From NCBI GenBank assembly GCA_015654675.1, contig JAATGM010000059.1:164075-228074 (forward strand): a stretch of 64,000 nt of DNA. The letters run 5' to 3'. This document shows, one piece after another, positions 32,803 through 42,572 of the stretch; the first letter of the stretch is position 1; each line of letters begins with the position of its first letter. The stretch comes from Planctomycetota bacterium (GTDB lineage: Bacteria; Planctomycetota; Phycisphaerae; UBA1845; UTPLA1). A program made the position numbers and the translations under genes. The notes beneath the pieces are model-generated. The model was not told where the DNA came from. It did no database searches and was given only the letters and a program-made list of their open reading frames with translations.

Positions 32803-33045
32803 GCTTGGGTTGTTCGGGGTGATGTTTGTCCCGCTGCTGGGTTTGCTGGCGGGACGGCTTGCGTCGTTCACGTCGTCCTCAACTTCGCGCAGCCCCTTCT
32901 TGAACTCGACAATGCCCTTGCCGAGCGATCGCCCGACCTCCGGCAGCCGTCGCCCGAACAGCAGCAGCGCAATGATGCCGATCACAATCAACTCAGGCAT
33001 GCCAAGATTCTGGAGGAATGCGAGCATGGAACTGGCCGCGATCAT
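32782..33045 (-). CDS. tatA: Sec-independent protein translocase TatA
   Basis: An 87-residue TatA-type subunit. The membrane helix MPELIVIGIIALLLFG (about residues 16-31) is followed by RRLPEVGRSLGKGIVEFKKGL, the classical TatA hinge and amphipathic helix. The C-terminal tail is Ser/Pro/Asn-rich. TatA multimers form the pore for folded, twin-arginine cargo. Distinguishing TatA from TatE or TatB is on length and the FGRRLPEVGRSLG motif. It appears to have its own promoter just upstream. Confidence 0.88.
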   Translation of the reverse strand: MIAASSMLAFLQNLGMPELIVIGIIALLLFGRRLPEVGRSLGKGIVEFKKGLREVEDDVNDASRPASKPSSGTNITPNNPSSPGAGG

Positions 33046-33118
33046 GGGTTGTAGACTCCGCTCGGACCGGGCTGATACGGAAGTTTCCAGCGTTCAGCCG
33101 CAGCGCCCAAGACGCCTG

Positions 33119-33146
33119 AGTATAGTCGCATAACGCCAGATGTCGA
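33119..33146 (-). promoter_or_regulatory. Candidate sigma-70-type promoter for tatA
   Basis: On the minus strand TCGACA (33146-33141) and TATACT (33124-33119) are 16 bases apart, each a 5-of-6 match to the consensus, 74 bases before the tatA ATG. It lies after the last gene of the flagellar run, so tatA need not depend on the flagellar operon. Confidence 0.5.
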
Positions 33147-33165
33147 AACCGGCCCTAAGTCCCGA

Positions 33166-33480
33166 TCAGGCCGTGATATCGATGCGTCCGTGCAGTGCGG
33201 CATCCTCGTCCGGCCCCGGCTTCGAGCCATGTGGCCCGTGGCCGGCTTCCTCCTCCGCATATTCCCGCCCATAGCTCCCCTGCCCACCCGCGTCGGTGTG
33301 CACTTGCGTGTCGGCGTCGGTCGCCTCGATCTCCACTTCCACCGCTTTGTCCGGTGCTGTCAGCTCGCGCGAAACGCCTGCCGCGCGTGCTTCCTCATTC
33401 CCACGATCCGCAACCTGTTGCCGCTGTGCCGGATCTGACTGCAGCACCGACGAAATGATGGTGGGTGGAATCGCCGACAT
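33166..33480 (-). CDS. 104-residue unknown protein coupled to the FliA-type sigma factor gene
   Basis: The ATG at 33480 is one base past the sigma-factor stop, with the ribosome site GAGGTG inside the end of that gene, so translation is coupled. The product is acidic and predicted disordered; it has IPPTIISSVLQSDPAQRQQV at the start, VEVEIEATDADTQVHTDAGG in the middle and no membrane helix or cysteine. I do not recognise a characterised family. Position suggests a FliA partner such as an anti-sigma factor or chaperone; FlgM is not recognisable by sequence. Confidence 0.6.
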   Translation of the reverse strand: MSAIPPTIISSVLQSDPAQRQQVADRGNEEARAAGVSRELTAPDKAVEVEIEATDADTQVHTDAGGQGSYGREYAEEEAGHGPHGSKPGPDEDAALHGRIDITA

Positions 33481-33481
33481 C

Positions 33482-34273
33482 TCACACCTCGATCTCGATT
33501 TCGGCCTCGGTCGTGGCCATCCGCTCTTTCAGCCGGAATCGCAGCCGATCGACGATCGCCGAGTGCATTTGGCTGACGCGACTCTCAGATAGGTCCAGCG
33601 TCTCCCCGATCTCCTTCATCGTCATCTGCTCGTAATAATACAGCACCAGGATCAGCCGCTCCGTCCGCGTCAGTCCGCGAGCGATGAACTCCTTCAGATC
33701 CGACTTCTGCGCCTCGAGGAACGGATCGACCGGCCGGCGATCCTCCAGCACGTCGAATTCATGCCCCTCGCGCCGGCTGTCATCGTCGTTCTGCTTCCGA
33801 GAAAGCGGTGTCATCGATACCGCCACGCCGTCCCGCGCCATCCGCCGAAACTCGCCGAACGGCACGCCGATTCGCTCCGCAATCTCGCGATCGCTCGGAA
33901 CGTGCCCGAGTTCGCTCTTCAATACTTTTGTCGCATGCTCGATTCGCTGCGACCGGTTTCGCACTAGCCGCGGCACCCAGTCCATGCTCCGCAGCTCATC
34001 CAGAATCGAACCGCGAATCCGCGGCGAGCAGTATGTCTCGAACTTGATTCCGCGCGTCAGATCGAACGAGTCGATCGCTCCGAGCAAGCCGAACGTCCCC
34101 GCCGAAATCAGATCATCGACGTCCACTTCCACCGGAAGCTTGGTCCGAATCCGCTCGGCATTGAATCGGACAATCGGAAGATAAAACTCCGCCAGACGGT
34201 TTCGCAGCTCCGACGTGGGAGCCGACTTGTACTTCTTCCAGATCGCCAGCACTTCCGTAGTCCCGATTGACAT
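33482..34273 (-). CDS. fliA: FliA/WhiG-family RNA polymerase sigma factor
   Basis: A 263-residue sigma-70-family factor of the flagellar (sigma-28) type. The start is the ATG at 34273 (MSIGTTEVLAIWKKY), which has GGAG six bases upstream; in-frame ATG at 34285 is less supported. Region 2 (FYLPIVRFNAERI; VDDLISAGTFGLLGAIDSFD; FETYCSPRIRGSILDELR) and region 4 (LTRTERLILVLYYYEQMTMKEIGETLDLSESRVSQMH) are typical, and region 3 lies between. It should direct late flagellar genes. It is at the distal end of the flagellar run, 31 bases after a small membrane protein gene. Confidence 0.92.
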   Translation of the reverse strand: MSIGTTEVLAIWKKYKSAPTSELRNRLAEFYLPIVRFNAERIRTKLPVEVDVDDLISAGTFGLLGAIDSFDLTRGIKFETYCSPRIRGSILDELRSMDWVPRLVRNRSQRIEHATKVLKSELGHVPSDREIAERIGVPFGEFRRMARDGVAVSMTPLSRKQNDDDSRREGHEFDVLEDRRPVDPFLEAQKSDLKEFIARGLTRTERLILVLYYYEQMTMKEIGETLDLSESRVSQMHSAIVDRLRFRLKERMATTEAEIEIEV

Positions 34274-34304
34274 TCGATGCTCCATCGACGGCTCGAATGT
34301 GGTC

Positions 34305-34550
34305 TCACGCGGTGGTCTTTGTCTCCGGCTCAGTCGAAGGCGCCGGCTCGGTGTCGCGCGTCGCGTCGATCCACTCGACAATCGCACGCATCGCCACCCA
34401 CCCGACCAGCGCCCCGATCAGCACGCCGAAGAAAAGACCAGCCAGAGCACGCGAAAGAATGACCTCCAGCGAATTCCCGGTCAGCCAGCCGCGCAGGATC
34501 ATTGCCGCAAAGATCAATAATCCACACGCTGATCCAACAAAACCGGGCAT
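34305..34550 (-). CDS. Small two-helix membrane protein in the flagellar run
   Basis: An 81-residue protein with two hydrophobic helices, about 5-22 and 33-55 (FFGVLIGALVGWVAMRAIV), and an acidic Thr/Glu-rich tail. It lies 69 bases after flhG and 31 bases before the sigma-factor gene on the same strand, so it is likely transcribed with them. No known flagellar gene fits. It could be a membrane anchor or regulator specific to this lineage. Confidence 0.55.
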   Translation of the reverse strand: MPGFVGSACGLLIFAAMILRGWLTGNSLEVILSRALAGLFFGVLIGALVGWVAMRAIVEWIDATRDTEPAPSTEPETKTTA

Positions 34551-34619
34551 GAGGTCTCACGTTGCTCCGAGAACCACTTGGCTCGTCTGTTCACGCATCG
34601 ACGGCGTCTGACGCCCGAT

Positions 34620-35534
34620 TCAGTTGAAAAGACCCATGATTCGCCGAAAAAATGTGCCTTGGGGTCGCCCGGCTGGTGGCCCGGCGTCAAACCGCTTTGC
34701 CAGTGCTGCCAATGCCGCTGACGCCGGACACGCCGGATACCGAAGTACCACCGCCGACCGCTCCCGCACTGCCTGGGGTATCGCCGGGTCTTCGGGAATC
34801 GACCCGGCCGGATGCACTGAAGTTCCGAGAAATCGAGCCGAAACCTCCGCCAGCCGTTCGGAAACCTGCCGTCCCTCGCGGCCATGCACAACCTGATTCA
34901 CGGTGAGGTGCAGTGTCGCCTTGGATCGCTGCTGCGAAAGCACCTTGATCAGCGCATACGCATCCGTAATTGCAGTCGGCTCCGGAGTCGTCACGATTAA
35001 CACGTCGTCCGCCCAGCAGGCGAAGCCCGTCACATTGCTTGATACCCCGGCCCCGCAATCAATGATGATTACATCCGCCGATCCCTCCGCGCGCGTCAAT
35101 CCATCGATGAGTCGATCGCGCTGTTCGTCCGAAAGGTTTGACGCGTCCGCCAGCCCCGATGCCCCGACAATGACGCTGAGTTTGCTGGCCGCCGGCTGCC
35201 GCGCCGCACCGCGCTGATGGATCGGCACTCCCACGACAACCTCGTCAAGCGTCCTCTGCCCCGACAATACATGTCCAAGGTTGTATCGCGCATCCAATCG
35301 CAACAGCAGATCAGCGTTCGCCGTCCCAAGGTCGGCATCCACAAGCAATACGCTCCGTCCGCGCTGCGCGAGACAAAGCGACAGATTCACCGCGCAATTC
35401 GTTTTCCCGACGCCACCTTTTCCGCTCGCCACCGCGATCACCCGCGCGCGCCGCAGCACAGCCGGCCCGCTCGGCCGCGCCGCCTGCATGAGCCGCCGCA
35501 GCTCGCTCGCCTGATCCAGCGGAATCGCGGCCAT
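34620..35534 (-). CDS. flhG: MinD-like ATPase FlhG (FleN/YlxH)
   Basis: A 304-residue SIMIBI ATPase that limits flagellar number and place together with FlhF. ATG at 35534 overlaps the flhF stop (ATGA). The deviant Walker A ASGKGGVGKT (residues 37-45) is intact, followed by VLLVDADLGTANADLLL and IIIDCGAGVSSNV. The protein has no N-terminal FleQ-like extension; the C-terminal end is FFRRIMGLFN and may form the membrane-targeting helix. Confidence 0.9.
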   Translation of the reverse strand: MAAIPLDQASELRRLMQAARPSGPAVLRRARVIAVASGKGGVGKTNCAVNLSLCLAQRGRSVLLVDADLGTANADLLLRLDARYNLGHVLSGQRTLDEVVVGVPIHQRGAARQPAASKLSVIVGASGLADASNLSDEQRDRLIDGLTRAEGSADVIIIDCGAGVSSNVTGFACWADDVLIVTTPEPTAITDAYALIKVLSQQRSKATLHLTVNQVVHGREGRQVSERLAEVSARFLGTSVHPAGSIPEDPAIPQAVRERSAVVLRYPACPASAALAALAKRFDAGPPAGRPQGTFFRRIMGLFN

Positions 35535-36673
35535 CAGCACACCCCAGCCGTCGGCCCGGCCCCAATGATCATTTCCGCCAGTTGCCGCGAATCCGCAACG
35601 CAAATATCATTCGGCACCGACTGCCCGTTCGTCACATACGACAGCTTCAGGCCAACCTTGCGAATCACATTCAGCACGACGCCGAACCCGACCGCTTCAT
35701 CCAACTTCGTATAGACTACTCGGTCGGCCCCGAGCAACCGAAACTGCTCGACCGCCCGCACCGCCGCCGCCTCCGAGTGCGTCGACGACAACACCAGATG
35801 AATCTCATCCGCCCCCGACGCCGCTAGCAGCCCGCCGAGCTCTTCCAGCCGCGGTTCATCATTCGGCGACCGCCCGGCCGTATCAATCAGCACCAGATCG
35901 CACGCCGAAAGCTCTCCCAGCGCCGTCCGCATCTGCTCAATGCTCGAAACCGTTCGCAGCGGAATCTCCAGTATCGATGCATAAGTCCGAAGCTGTTCAA
36001 CCGCGGCAATCCGATAGTTGTCGATCGTGATCATCCCCACCCGCCGCTGATCGCGAAGCCGCGCATTCGCCGCCAGCTTTGCAAGCGTCGTCGTCTTCCC
36101 CATTCCGGTCGGCCCCACCAGCGCAACCACGTACGGCCGCCCATCCGCCCGGCGCTCGAGCGATCCGCTCGTCGGAACCATCTCCGCAATCCGCTCGGCG
36201 AGCGATTGCCGCAGCGCCTCCTCGTCGCCGGCCAGCGGTCCGAGGTCGCTCAACAGTTCGCGCGCCAGCTCGTCCGCCACCTGCCCGGAAATCAGTCGCG
36301 TGTAAGTCTCAACCAGCTCCGCCGGAACCTCCGAATGCCGTCCGGCCCGCGTCTCCTTCAGCACGGCCTCGATACTCACCCGCATCGAAGCCATCTCATC
36401 GCGCAAAGACGAAATCGTCCCCGCATCCGCGACCCGCGCTGCAACAGGCGGCGCGGGCGTCCGATCCGCCGCCGAGCGCTCCGCCGGCGTAAACTCCGCC
36501 ACCTGATCCGTGTGCGAAGCGGTGATTTCCACCATGCGCTGCGCACCCCACCCCAAAACACCGCCGCGCTTGAACGAGCGCGTGTTCAGAATCACGGCGT
36601 CGCGACCCAGGTCATCCTTGACCCGCTGCAACGCTTCAGACATGGACCGGGCTTGATACGTTTTCAGACTCAT
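35534..36673 (-). CDS. flhF: Flagellar SRP-type GTPase FlhF
   Basis: A 379-residue GTPase that marks the place of flagellar assembly at the pole. It has a B-domain start (MSLKTYQARSMSEALQRVKDDLG), a variable central region (about 60-170), and the NG domain with P-loop GPTGMGKT (187-194), the DTAGRSPND motif (about 283-291) and a TKLDE recognition motif (about 335-339). It overlaps flhA upstream by 38 bases and flhG downstream by 3, implying tight coupling. Confidence 0.93.
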   Translation of the reverse strand: MSLKTYQARSMSEALQRVKDDLGRDAVILNTRSFKRGGVLGWGAQRMVEITASHTDQVAEFTPAERSAADRTPAPPVAARVADAGTISSLRDEMASMRVSIEAVLKETRAGRHSEVPAELVETYTRLISGQVADELARELLSDLGPLAGDEEALRQSLAERIAEMVPTSGSLERRADGRPYVVALVGPTGMGKTTTLAKLAANARLRDQRRVGMITIDNYRIAAVEQLRTYASILEIPLRTVSSIEQMRTALGELSACDLVLIDTAGRSPNDEPRLEELGGLLAASGADEIHLVLSSTHSEAAAVRAVEQFRLLGADRVVYTKLDEAVGFGVVLNVIRKVGLKLSYVTNGQSVPNDICVADSRQLAEMIIGAGPTAGVC

Positions 36674-38765
36674 GTTCCAGCACCACCATCCCGTAGGTCT
36701 TCACTTCAAACCCCCGCACAATTTCGTTGTAAGCCAGCACCGGCACGTGCGGCAGCGCCGTCTCGATCATCCGCCGCACCCAGACACGCACCTGCGGCGC
36801 CGCGATCACGCACGGCTGCACTCCGCCCGACCGCGCCGCCGCCGCCTCGGCCTCGTTGCGAATCGCCGCCACAATCCGGCTCGACATCGCCGGCGGCAAC
36901 GAAAGAAACGCCCCGCGCTCCGTCCGCTCCAGATGCGAGTTGATCAAATCCTCCACTGACGGATCGAGCGTCACCGCATGAATCGTCTTGCCCTCCCCCT
37001 TGTACATCTGGCAAATCGTCCGCGAGAGCGCGTTCCGCACATATTCGGTCAAAATGTCCGGATCCTTCGTCCGCGGAGCCCAGTCCCCCAGCGTCTCCAG
37101 AATCGTCTCCAGATCGCGAATCGGCACTCGCTCCCGAAGAAGCCCCTGCAGAACCTTCTGCACATCGCCCGGCTTCATCAAATCGGGAATCACCTCTTCG
37201 ACCACCTTCGCGCTGCGTTCCTTCAGGTTGTCGATCAGTCGATTCAGTTCCTGCCGAGTCAGAAGCTCCGGCGCATGCGACTTCACCACCTCCGTGATGT
37301 GCGTCGCCAGCGCCGCACTCGCCTCCACCACCGTGTAATTCCGATGCTCGGCAATCGCCCGATCCTCTGGTTTGATCCACAACGCCGGCAATCCAAATGC
37401 CGGATCGCGCGCATCAATCCCATTGACGGGCTGCGTCACCGCACCCGAATCAACCGCCAGCAGATACCCCGGCATTACATCGCCCCGCGCCACCTCAACC
37501 CCGCGCAGCTTGATCGCATAAGCGTTCGGCTCGAGCTGCACGTTGTCGCGAATACGAATCGGCGGAACGATGACACCCAGCTCGATCGCCATCTGTTTCC
37601 GCGAATTGGTAATTCGGTCGAGTAAGTCGCCCCCCTGTTTCTTGTCCACGATGCGGATCAGTCCATAGCCGACCTCCAGTTCGATCGCATCGACACTCAA
37701 GAACGATTCGACTCGCTCAACCGCCTTCGGAATATCAGCCCGGGCCTGTGCCGCCTCCTGCACCGCCGCCTTTTTCCGGCCCGACGTCAGCGCCAGCGCC
37801 AGTCCCCCGCACCCCGCCGCCATCGCCAGAATCGGAATCTTCGGCAGCGGTGTCAGCGACAGCACCAGCAGGAAACCCGCCGCCAGCACAAACGCCACCG
37901 GCCGGTTCGTGATCTGCTGGATGAGTTCCTCGCCCGTATTCGTCGTCGCCGCCGACCGGGTGATGATCATGCCCGCCGCGATCGACACCAGAAACGCCGG
38001 AATCTGCGCCACCAACCCGTCGCCGATCGACAGCTTCGAAAACACCGACAACGACTGCATGAGCGAGAACTTCTGCTCGACCATGCCGACATAAATGCCG
38101 CCGAAGACATTGACGAGCGTGATGATGATGCCTGCGATCGCGTCGCCGCGCACAAACTTGCTGGCGCCGTCCATCGCCCCGTAGAAGTCCGCCTCGCGCG
38201 TGATCGTCTCGCGCCGCCGCCGCGCCTCATCCTCCTTGATCAGCCCGGCGTTCAGATCGGCGTCAATCGCCATCTGCTTGCCCGGCATGCCATCCAGCGT
38301 GAATCTCGCCGCGACCTCCGCGATTCGTGTGGCGCCTTTGGTGATCACCACAAACTGAATCACCGTGATGATCACAAAAATGATCACCCCGACCGCCAGC
38401 GACCCCGACGCCACGAAGTCCGCAAATTCCTCGATCACGTGTCCGGCCGCCGCCGTCCCCTGATTCGCATTCGTGAGAATGAGCCGCGTCGTCGCCGTAT
38501 TCAAAACCAGCCGAACCAGCGTCAACGCTAGCAGCAGCGACGGAAACGCCGAAAACTCCAGCGGCGATCGCAAGTACATCACCGTCAACAGCACCACCGC
38601 CGACAGCGTGATATTCCCGATCAGCAGCAAATCCAGCACGCCCGTCGGCAGCGGAATAAGAATGACGAACAGCAGCGCAATCGCCGCGATCGGCGCAAGC
38701 ATGCCCCGATTGTTGTGCAGCGACTTCAGAATCGAGTTTTGCTCTATCGCGGCGACCGCCATCAC
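36636..38765 (-). CDS. flhA: Flagellar export gate protein FlhA
   Basis: FlhA forms the cytosolic ring of the flagellar type III export gate. The 709 residues include about eight membrane helices in the first 320, the conserved loop ARRRRETITREADFYGAMDG and FVRGDAIAGIII (FHIPEP signature region), and a cytosolic domain of about 380 residues with ELLTRQELNRLIDNL and FEVKTYGMVVL near the end. Length and layout are standard. The end overlaps the flhF start. Confidence 0.96.
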   Translation of the reverse strand: MMAVAAIEQNSILKSLHNNRGMLAPIAAIALLFVILIPLPTGVLDLLLIGNITLSAVVLLTVMYLRSPLEFSAFPSLLLALTLVRLVLNTATTRLILTNANQGTAAAGHVIEEFADFVASGSLAVGVIIFVIITVIQFVVITKGATRIAEVAARFTLDGMPGKQMAIDADLNAGLIKEDEARRRRETITREADFYGAMDGASKFVRGDAIAGIIITLVNVFGGIYVGMVEQKFSLMQSLSVFSKLSIGDGLVAQIPAFLVSIAAGMIITRSAATTNTGEELIQQITNRPVAFVLAAGFLLVLSLTPLPKIPILAMAAGCGGLALALTSGRKKAAVQEAAQARADIPKAVERVESFLSVDAIELEVGYGLIRIVDKKQGGDLLDRITNSRKQMAIELGVIVPPIRIRDNVQLEPNAYAIKLRGVEVARGDVMPGYLLAVDSGAVTQPVNGIDARDPAFGLPALWIKPEDRAIAEHRNYTVVEASAALATHITEVVKSHAPELLTRQELNRLIDNLKERSAKVVEEVIPDLMKPGDVQKVLQGLLRERVPIRDLETILETLGDWAPRTKDPDILTEYVRNALSRTICQMYKGEGKTIHAVTLDPSVEDLINSHLERTERGAFLSLPPAMSSRIVAAIRNEAEAAAARSGGVQPCVIAAPQVRVWVRRMIETALPHVPVLAYNEIVRGFEVKTYGMVVLEHESENVSSPVHV

Positions 38766-38772
38766 CTAACCA

Positions 38773-39870
38773 TCACAGACCCGCCGGCACGGGCGACAAT
38801 CGTCGTCGCCGCCCGGTCTTCGCCAACTCGAACACGTACGCCAAAATCTCCGCCACGGCCTGATACAGATTCTGTGGAACCTCCTGCCCCACCTCCACCG
38901 TCTTGAACAGCGCCTGCGCCAGCGGCTTTCGCTCCACGATCGGAATCCGATGCTCCGCCGCAATTTCGCGAATCCGCTGCGCCATGAATCCCTGCCCCTT
39001 CGCAACCACCTTCGGCGCCGTCATCTCCCCCGCCTTGTATTGAATCGCGATGGCCAGCTCCGTCGGATTCGTAACCACCACGTTCGCCTTCGGAACGTCG
39101 CGCCGCAGTCGCTGCAATGCCAGCTTCATCTGAAGCTGTCGGCGGCGTTGCTTTACGATGGGGTCGCCCTCCATCCGCCGCATCTCTTCCCTTACTTCCT
39201 CCTTCGTCATCCGCAGATCGCGCTCGAATCGATAACGCTGCCAGACGTAATCCAGTACCGCCAGCGCCAGCAGCACCGCCGAGATCTTCAAACCGAAGTC
39301 CCACGTCAATTTCGAGAACAGCAGCACCTGCTGCCACCCGCTGCACTCCATCGTTGCCGCGATATCCGGCATACGCTTGCGAATCACGCTCACCGCCACG
39401 GCACACACCAGCCCGAGCTTCAACAGGTTCATGACCAGTTGCACCAGGGCACGAACCGAAAACACGCGCCCCGCCCCCGTGATCGGATTCAGCTTCCCAA
39501 GACTCGGCTCCAACGGATGCGAACTCAGCAGAAACCCGACCTGCAGCACATTCGAAAGCACCGAAACGACGGCGATCACCGCCATCACTGGTAGCGCCGC
39601 CGCCGCCATCGTCTGCAAAATCGGACCGATCTCGGCATCCAGACTCGGCGTCACAAGCTCGGTCTGCTCGGTTGGCCCCAACATCCGCGCCACCAGCCGC
39701 AACAGCGCCCCAAGCGTCGCCGGCCCGAACCAGCTCAGCGACAACAACGCCCCCATCAGCACCAGCGCCGCCGTCAAATCGATGCTCTTGGCGACCTGAC
39801 CCTGCTCGCGCGCCTCGCTGCGTCGCCGCGGCGTCGGTGCTTCGGTCCGGTTGTCGCCATTCTCTGCCAT
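38773..39870 (-). CDS. flhB: Flagellar export switch protein FlhB with NPTE in place of NPTH
   Basis: FlhB controls the switch from rod/hook to filament export. The 365 residues have an N-terminal segment (EAPTPRRRSEAREQGQVAKS), four membrane helices (about 31-50, 90-115, 141-163, 187-209) and a cytosolic domain. Autocleavage normally occurs in the loop NPTH; here residues 268-271 are NPTE, so the scissile Asn-Pro is kept but His is Glu. Downstream sequence (LAIAIQYKAGEM) otherwise fits. It lies just upstream of flhA with a 7-base gap. Confidence 0.94.
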   Translation of the reverse strand: MAENGDNRTEAPTPRRRSEAREQGQVAKSIDLTAALVLMGALLSLSWFGPATLGALLRLVARMLGPTEQTELVTPSLDAEIGPILQTMAAAALPVMAVIAVVSVLSNVLQVGFLLSSHPLEPSLGKLNPITGAGRVFSVRALVQLVMNLLKLGLVCAVAVSVIRKRMPDIAATMECSGWQQVLLFSKLTWDFGLKISAVLLALAVLDYVWQRYRFERDLRMTKEEVREEMRRMEGDPIVKQRRRQLQMKLALQRLRRDVPKANVVVTNPTELAIAIQYKAGEMTAPKVVAKGQGFMAQRIREIAAEHRIPIVERKPLAQALFKTVEVGQEVPQNLYQAVAEILAYVFELAKTGRRRRLSPVPAGL

Positions 39871-39887
39871 GCGTCAGTGTCATCCGC

Positions 39888-40682
39888 CTAGCGGGCCGCC
39901 CGAATGCTCGGCAGAAGCCGCCGAAACGCATCCATACTTTCGTTCAACACGCTCGCGATCGGTTCCTCCATCAAACCCACGACGCCCGCCATCGCGGCCA
40001 TCGCGATCACGAGCTTCAGCGTGAATCCGACGCTCAAAATGTTAAGCTGCGGCATGGTCTTGCTCACGAATCCCATGGCGACCGTCGACAGCAACAGCGC
40101 CAGCATCGCCGGCCCCGCGATCCTCAACGCCAGGTCGCACATGCTCGTCGCCACGGCAATCACGTAGTCCACCATCGACGCATTCGCGGCCACCGTCCCC
40201 GGCGGAACGATGCGAATGCTGTCCAGCACCGCCTGCACCACCGCCACATGCCCGCGCAACGCCAGAAACAGTCCGCCCGCCGCGAAGTAGCAAAGCTGCT
40301 CAATCGGGCTCGCCTCACCGTCAAACAGCGGATTGATGATCGTCCCCAGCGCCAGCCCCGACTGCTGCGCCACAAGGTGCCCGCACATCATCGCCCCCTG
40401 TAGCACCACCGCCGCCGCCAGCCCAAGCAATTCACCGACAACGATTTCTCCCACCAGCCCCGTGACCGTCTGCCCGATGGAGAGCCCTGTCGGCAGCAGC
40501 GGCAGAGCGATCGGAAACGCCATCACCGCCAGCGCCACCGCCAGGAAAATCCGCACCTGAGCCGGAACCTCAAACCCCGCCAGCAACGGCAGCGCAATAA
40601 CAACCCCAGCCATCCGCGCCAGCACCATCAGCCAGGCCGGAAGCCAGATCGTCACCCATCCCATGTCGGTCGCCGCGTGCAT
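39888..40682 (-). CDS. fliR: Flagellar export protein FliR
   Basis: A 264-residue polytopic protein of the FliPQR export channel. About six hydrophobic helices are visible, including WLMVLARMAGVVIALPLLAG and IRIFLAVALAVMAFPIALP, plus the LGLAAAVVLQGAMMCGHLVA segment. The first ATG (40682) is kept because GAAGAGG lies upstream. It follows fliQ by 18 bases and precedes flhB by 17. Confidence 0.93.
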   Translation of the reverse strand: MHAATDMGWVTIWLPAWLMVLARMAGVVIALPLLAGFEVPAQVRIFLAVALAVMAFPIALPLLPTGLSIGQTVTGLVGEIVVGELLGLAAAVVLQGAMMCGHLVAQQSGLALGTIINPLFDGEASPIEQLCYFAAGGLFLALRGHVAVVQAVLDSIRIVPPGTVAANASMVDYVIAVATSMCDLALRIAGPAMLALLLSTVAMGFVSKTMPQLNILSVGFTLKLVIAMAAMAGVVGLMEEPIASVLNESMDAFRRLLPSIRAAR

Positions 40683-40700
40683 CCGTGCGTCGCCTCTTCC

Positions 40701-40961
40701 CTATCCCGGCCAGCCGCCCCACAACTCGCGCGCATATTCCAGCGTCCGCGTCGTCACCCACGGCAGAAAAAACAGTGCCGCCGCCGCCATCGCCACGATC
40801 TTCGGCACAAAGCTCAGCGTCTGTTCCTGCAACTGCGTCACTGCCTGCAAGACGCTGATCACCAGCCCGACCAGCAGCCCCACAATCAGCACCGGCGCTG
40901 AGATGATCAACGAGATCACCAGCGCTCGATGTATCAGATCAATGGCCGCGCCCGTATCCAT
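40701..40961 (-). CDS. fliQ: Flagellar export protein FliQ
   Basis: An 86-residue protein with two membrane helices and the FliQ sequence pattern: DLIHRALVISLIISAPVL, LVGLVISVLQAVTQLQEQTL and SFVPKIVAMAAAALFFLPWV. Four copies assemble with FliP and FliR in the export gate. It sits between fliP and fliR in the standard order. Confidence 0.95.
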   Translation of the reverse strand: MDTGAAIDLIHRALVISLIISAPVLIVGLLVGLVISVLQAVTQLQEQTLSFVPKIVAMAAAALFFLPWVTTRTLEYARELWGGWPG

Positions 40962-40976
40962 GTCGCTCCCGCGTCA

Positions 40977-41816
<840 letters not shown>

Positions 41817-41862
41817 CGCGCACTCCATCGCGCATCACACCGGCTCCGCCGGAGTCATTTGT

Positions 41863-42534
41863 CTATCCGCGTGCAATCGGCTGACCCGCGCCGCGAACCG
41901 ATTCGCGCAGTCGCCGCACGGCTGTCAATGCATCGCGTGGCTTGCCTCGTGTTGTGCCCGAGGTCTCCCGCTCGACGGCGTCCCCGAACGCACTCGAAGC
42001 GCCCGTCAAAAAAGACTGAAACCGCCCGTTCATCGAGTTCGCCCGGCCGCTCTCAGCCGCTCCGACGATCCGCGACGCCGCCGCGCCATCCTCAATCTGC
42101 GAGAGCATCGAAATTCGCTCCGCGGTAACCCCTAGGGCCATCACCCGCGTCCCGATTCGAACCAGGCAAATGCTTTGCTTCGGAGACAGATACTGCCGCG
42201 AAATCACACGAATCAATTCCCCGCCGTCTGCCCCGCCGCGCTTGGGGAAAATCCGTCGCAACAGAACCGCTCCCCCGAGGATCAATCCGAGCACCACCCC
42301 CAGGGGCCACAATCCCTCCACCAGCGCCTCGGCTCCCTTGCCCGCGGGCCCCGTCGCACCACCAGAGCGCCGCGGCGCGACGATCTCGCGATCCAGCACA
42401 ACGCCTCCCACCGAAGCCGTCGGGCTCGCGCCGTCGGTCGTCAACGCCGCCCCGCCCGCGTTCGCGCGCGCCGGCTCCCCGACCTGACCAAGCGATATCA
42501 AGGAAGCGATTATCAGCGTAAGAAGTGAAGTCAT
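41863..42534 (-). CDS. fliO: FliO-like flagellar export protein
   Basis: A 223-residue protein from the ATG at 42534, which follows GGAG by six bases. It has an N-terminal signal-like helix, a second membrane helix near residues 78-95 (PLGVVLGLILGGAVLL) and the FliO core: VISRQYLSPKQSICLVRIGTRVMALGV, where a conserved KxSxxLVxVG-type strand precedes a Leu-Gly turn. A Ser/Gly/Arg-rich tail of about 60 residues follows. FliO helps assemble FliP rings. Position between fliN and fliP supports the call. Confidence 0.8.
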   Translation of the reverse strand: MTSLLTLIIASLISLGQVGEPARANAGGAALTTDGASPTASVGGVVLDREIVAPRRSGGATGPAGKGAEALVEGLWPLGVVLGLILGGAVLLRRIFPKRGGADGGELIRVISRQYLSPKQSICLVRIGTRVMALGVTAERISMLSQIEDGAAASRIVGAAESGRANSMNGRFQSFLTGASSAFGDAVERETSGTTRGKPRDALTAVRRLRESVRGAGQPIARG

Positions 42535-42572
42535 CCGCGGCTCCGCCACGTCTGCCAGAAACGTTTTGCCGT

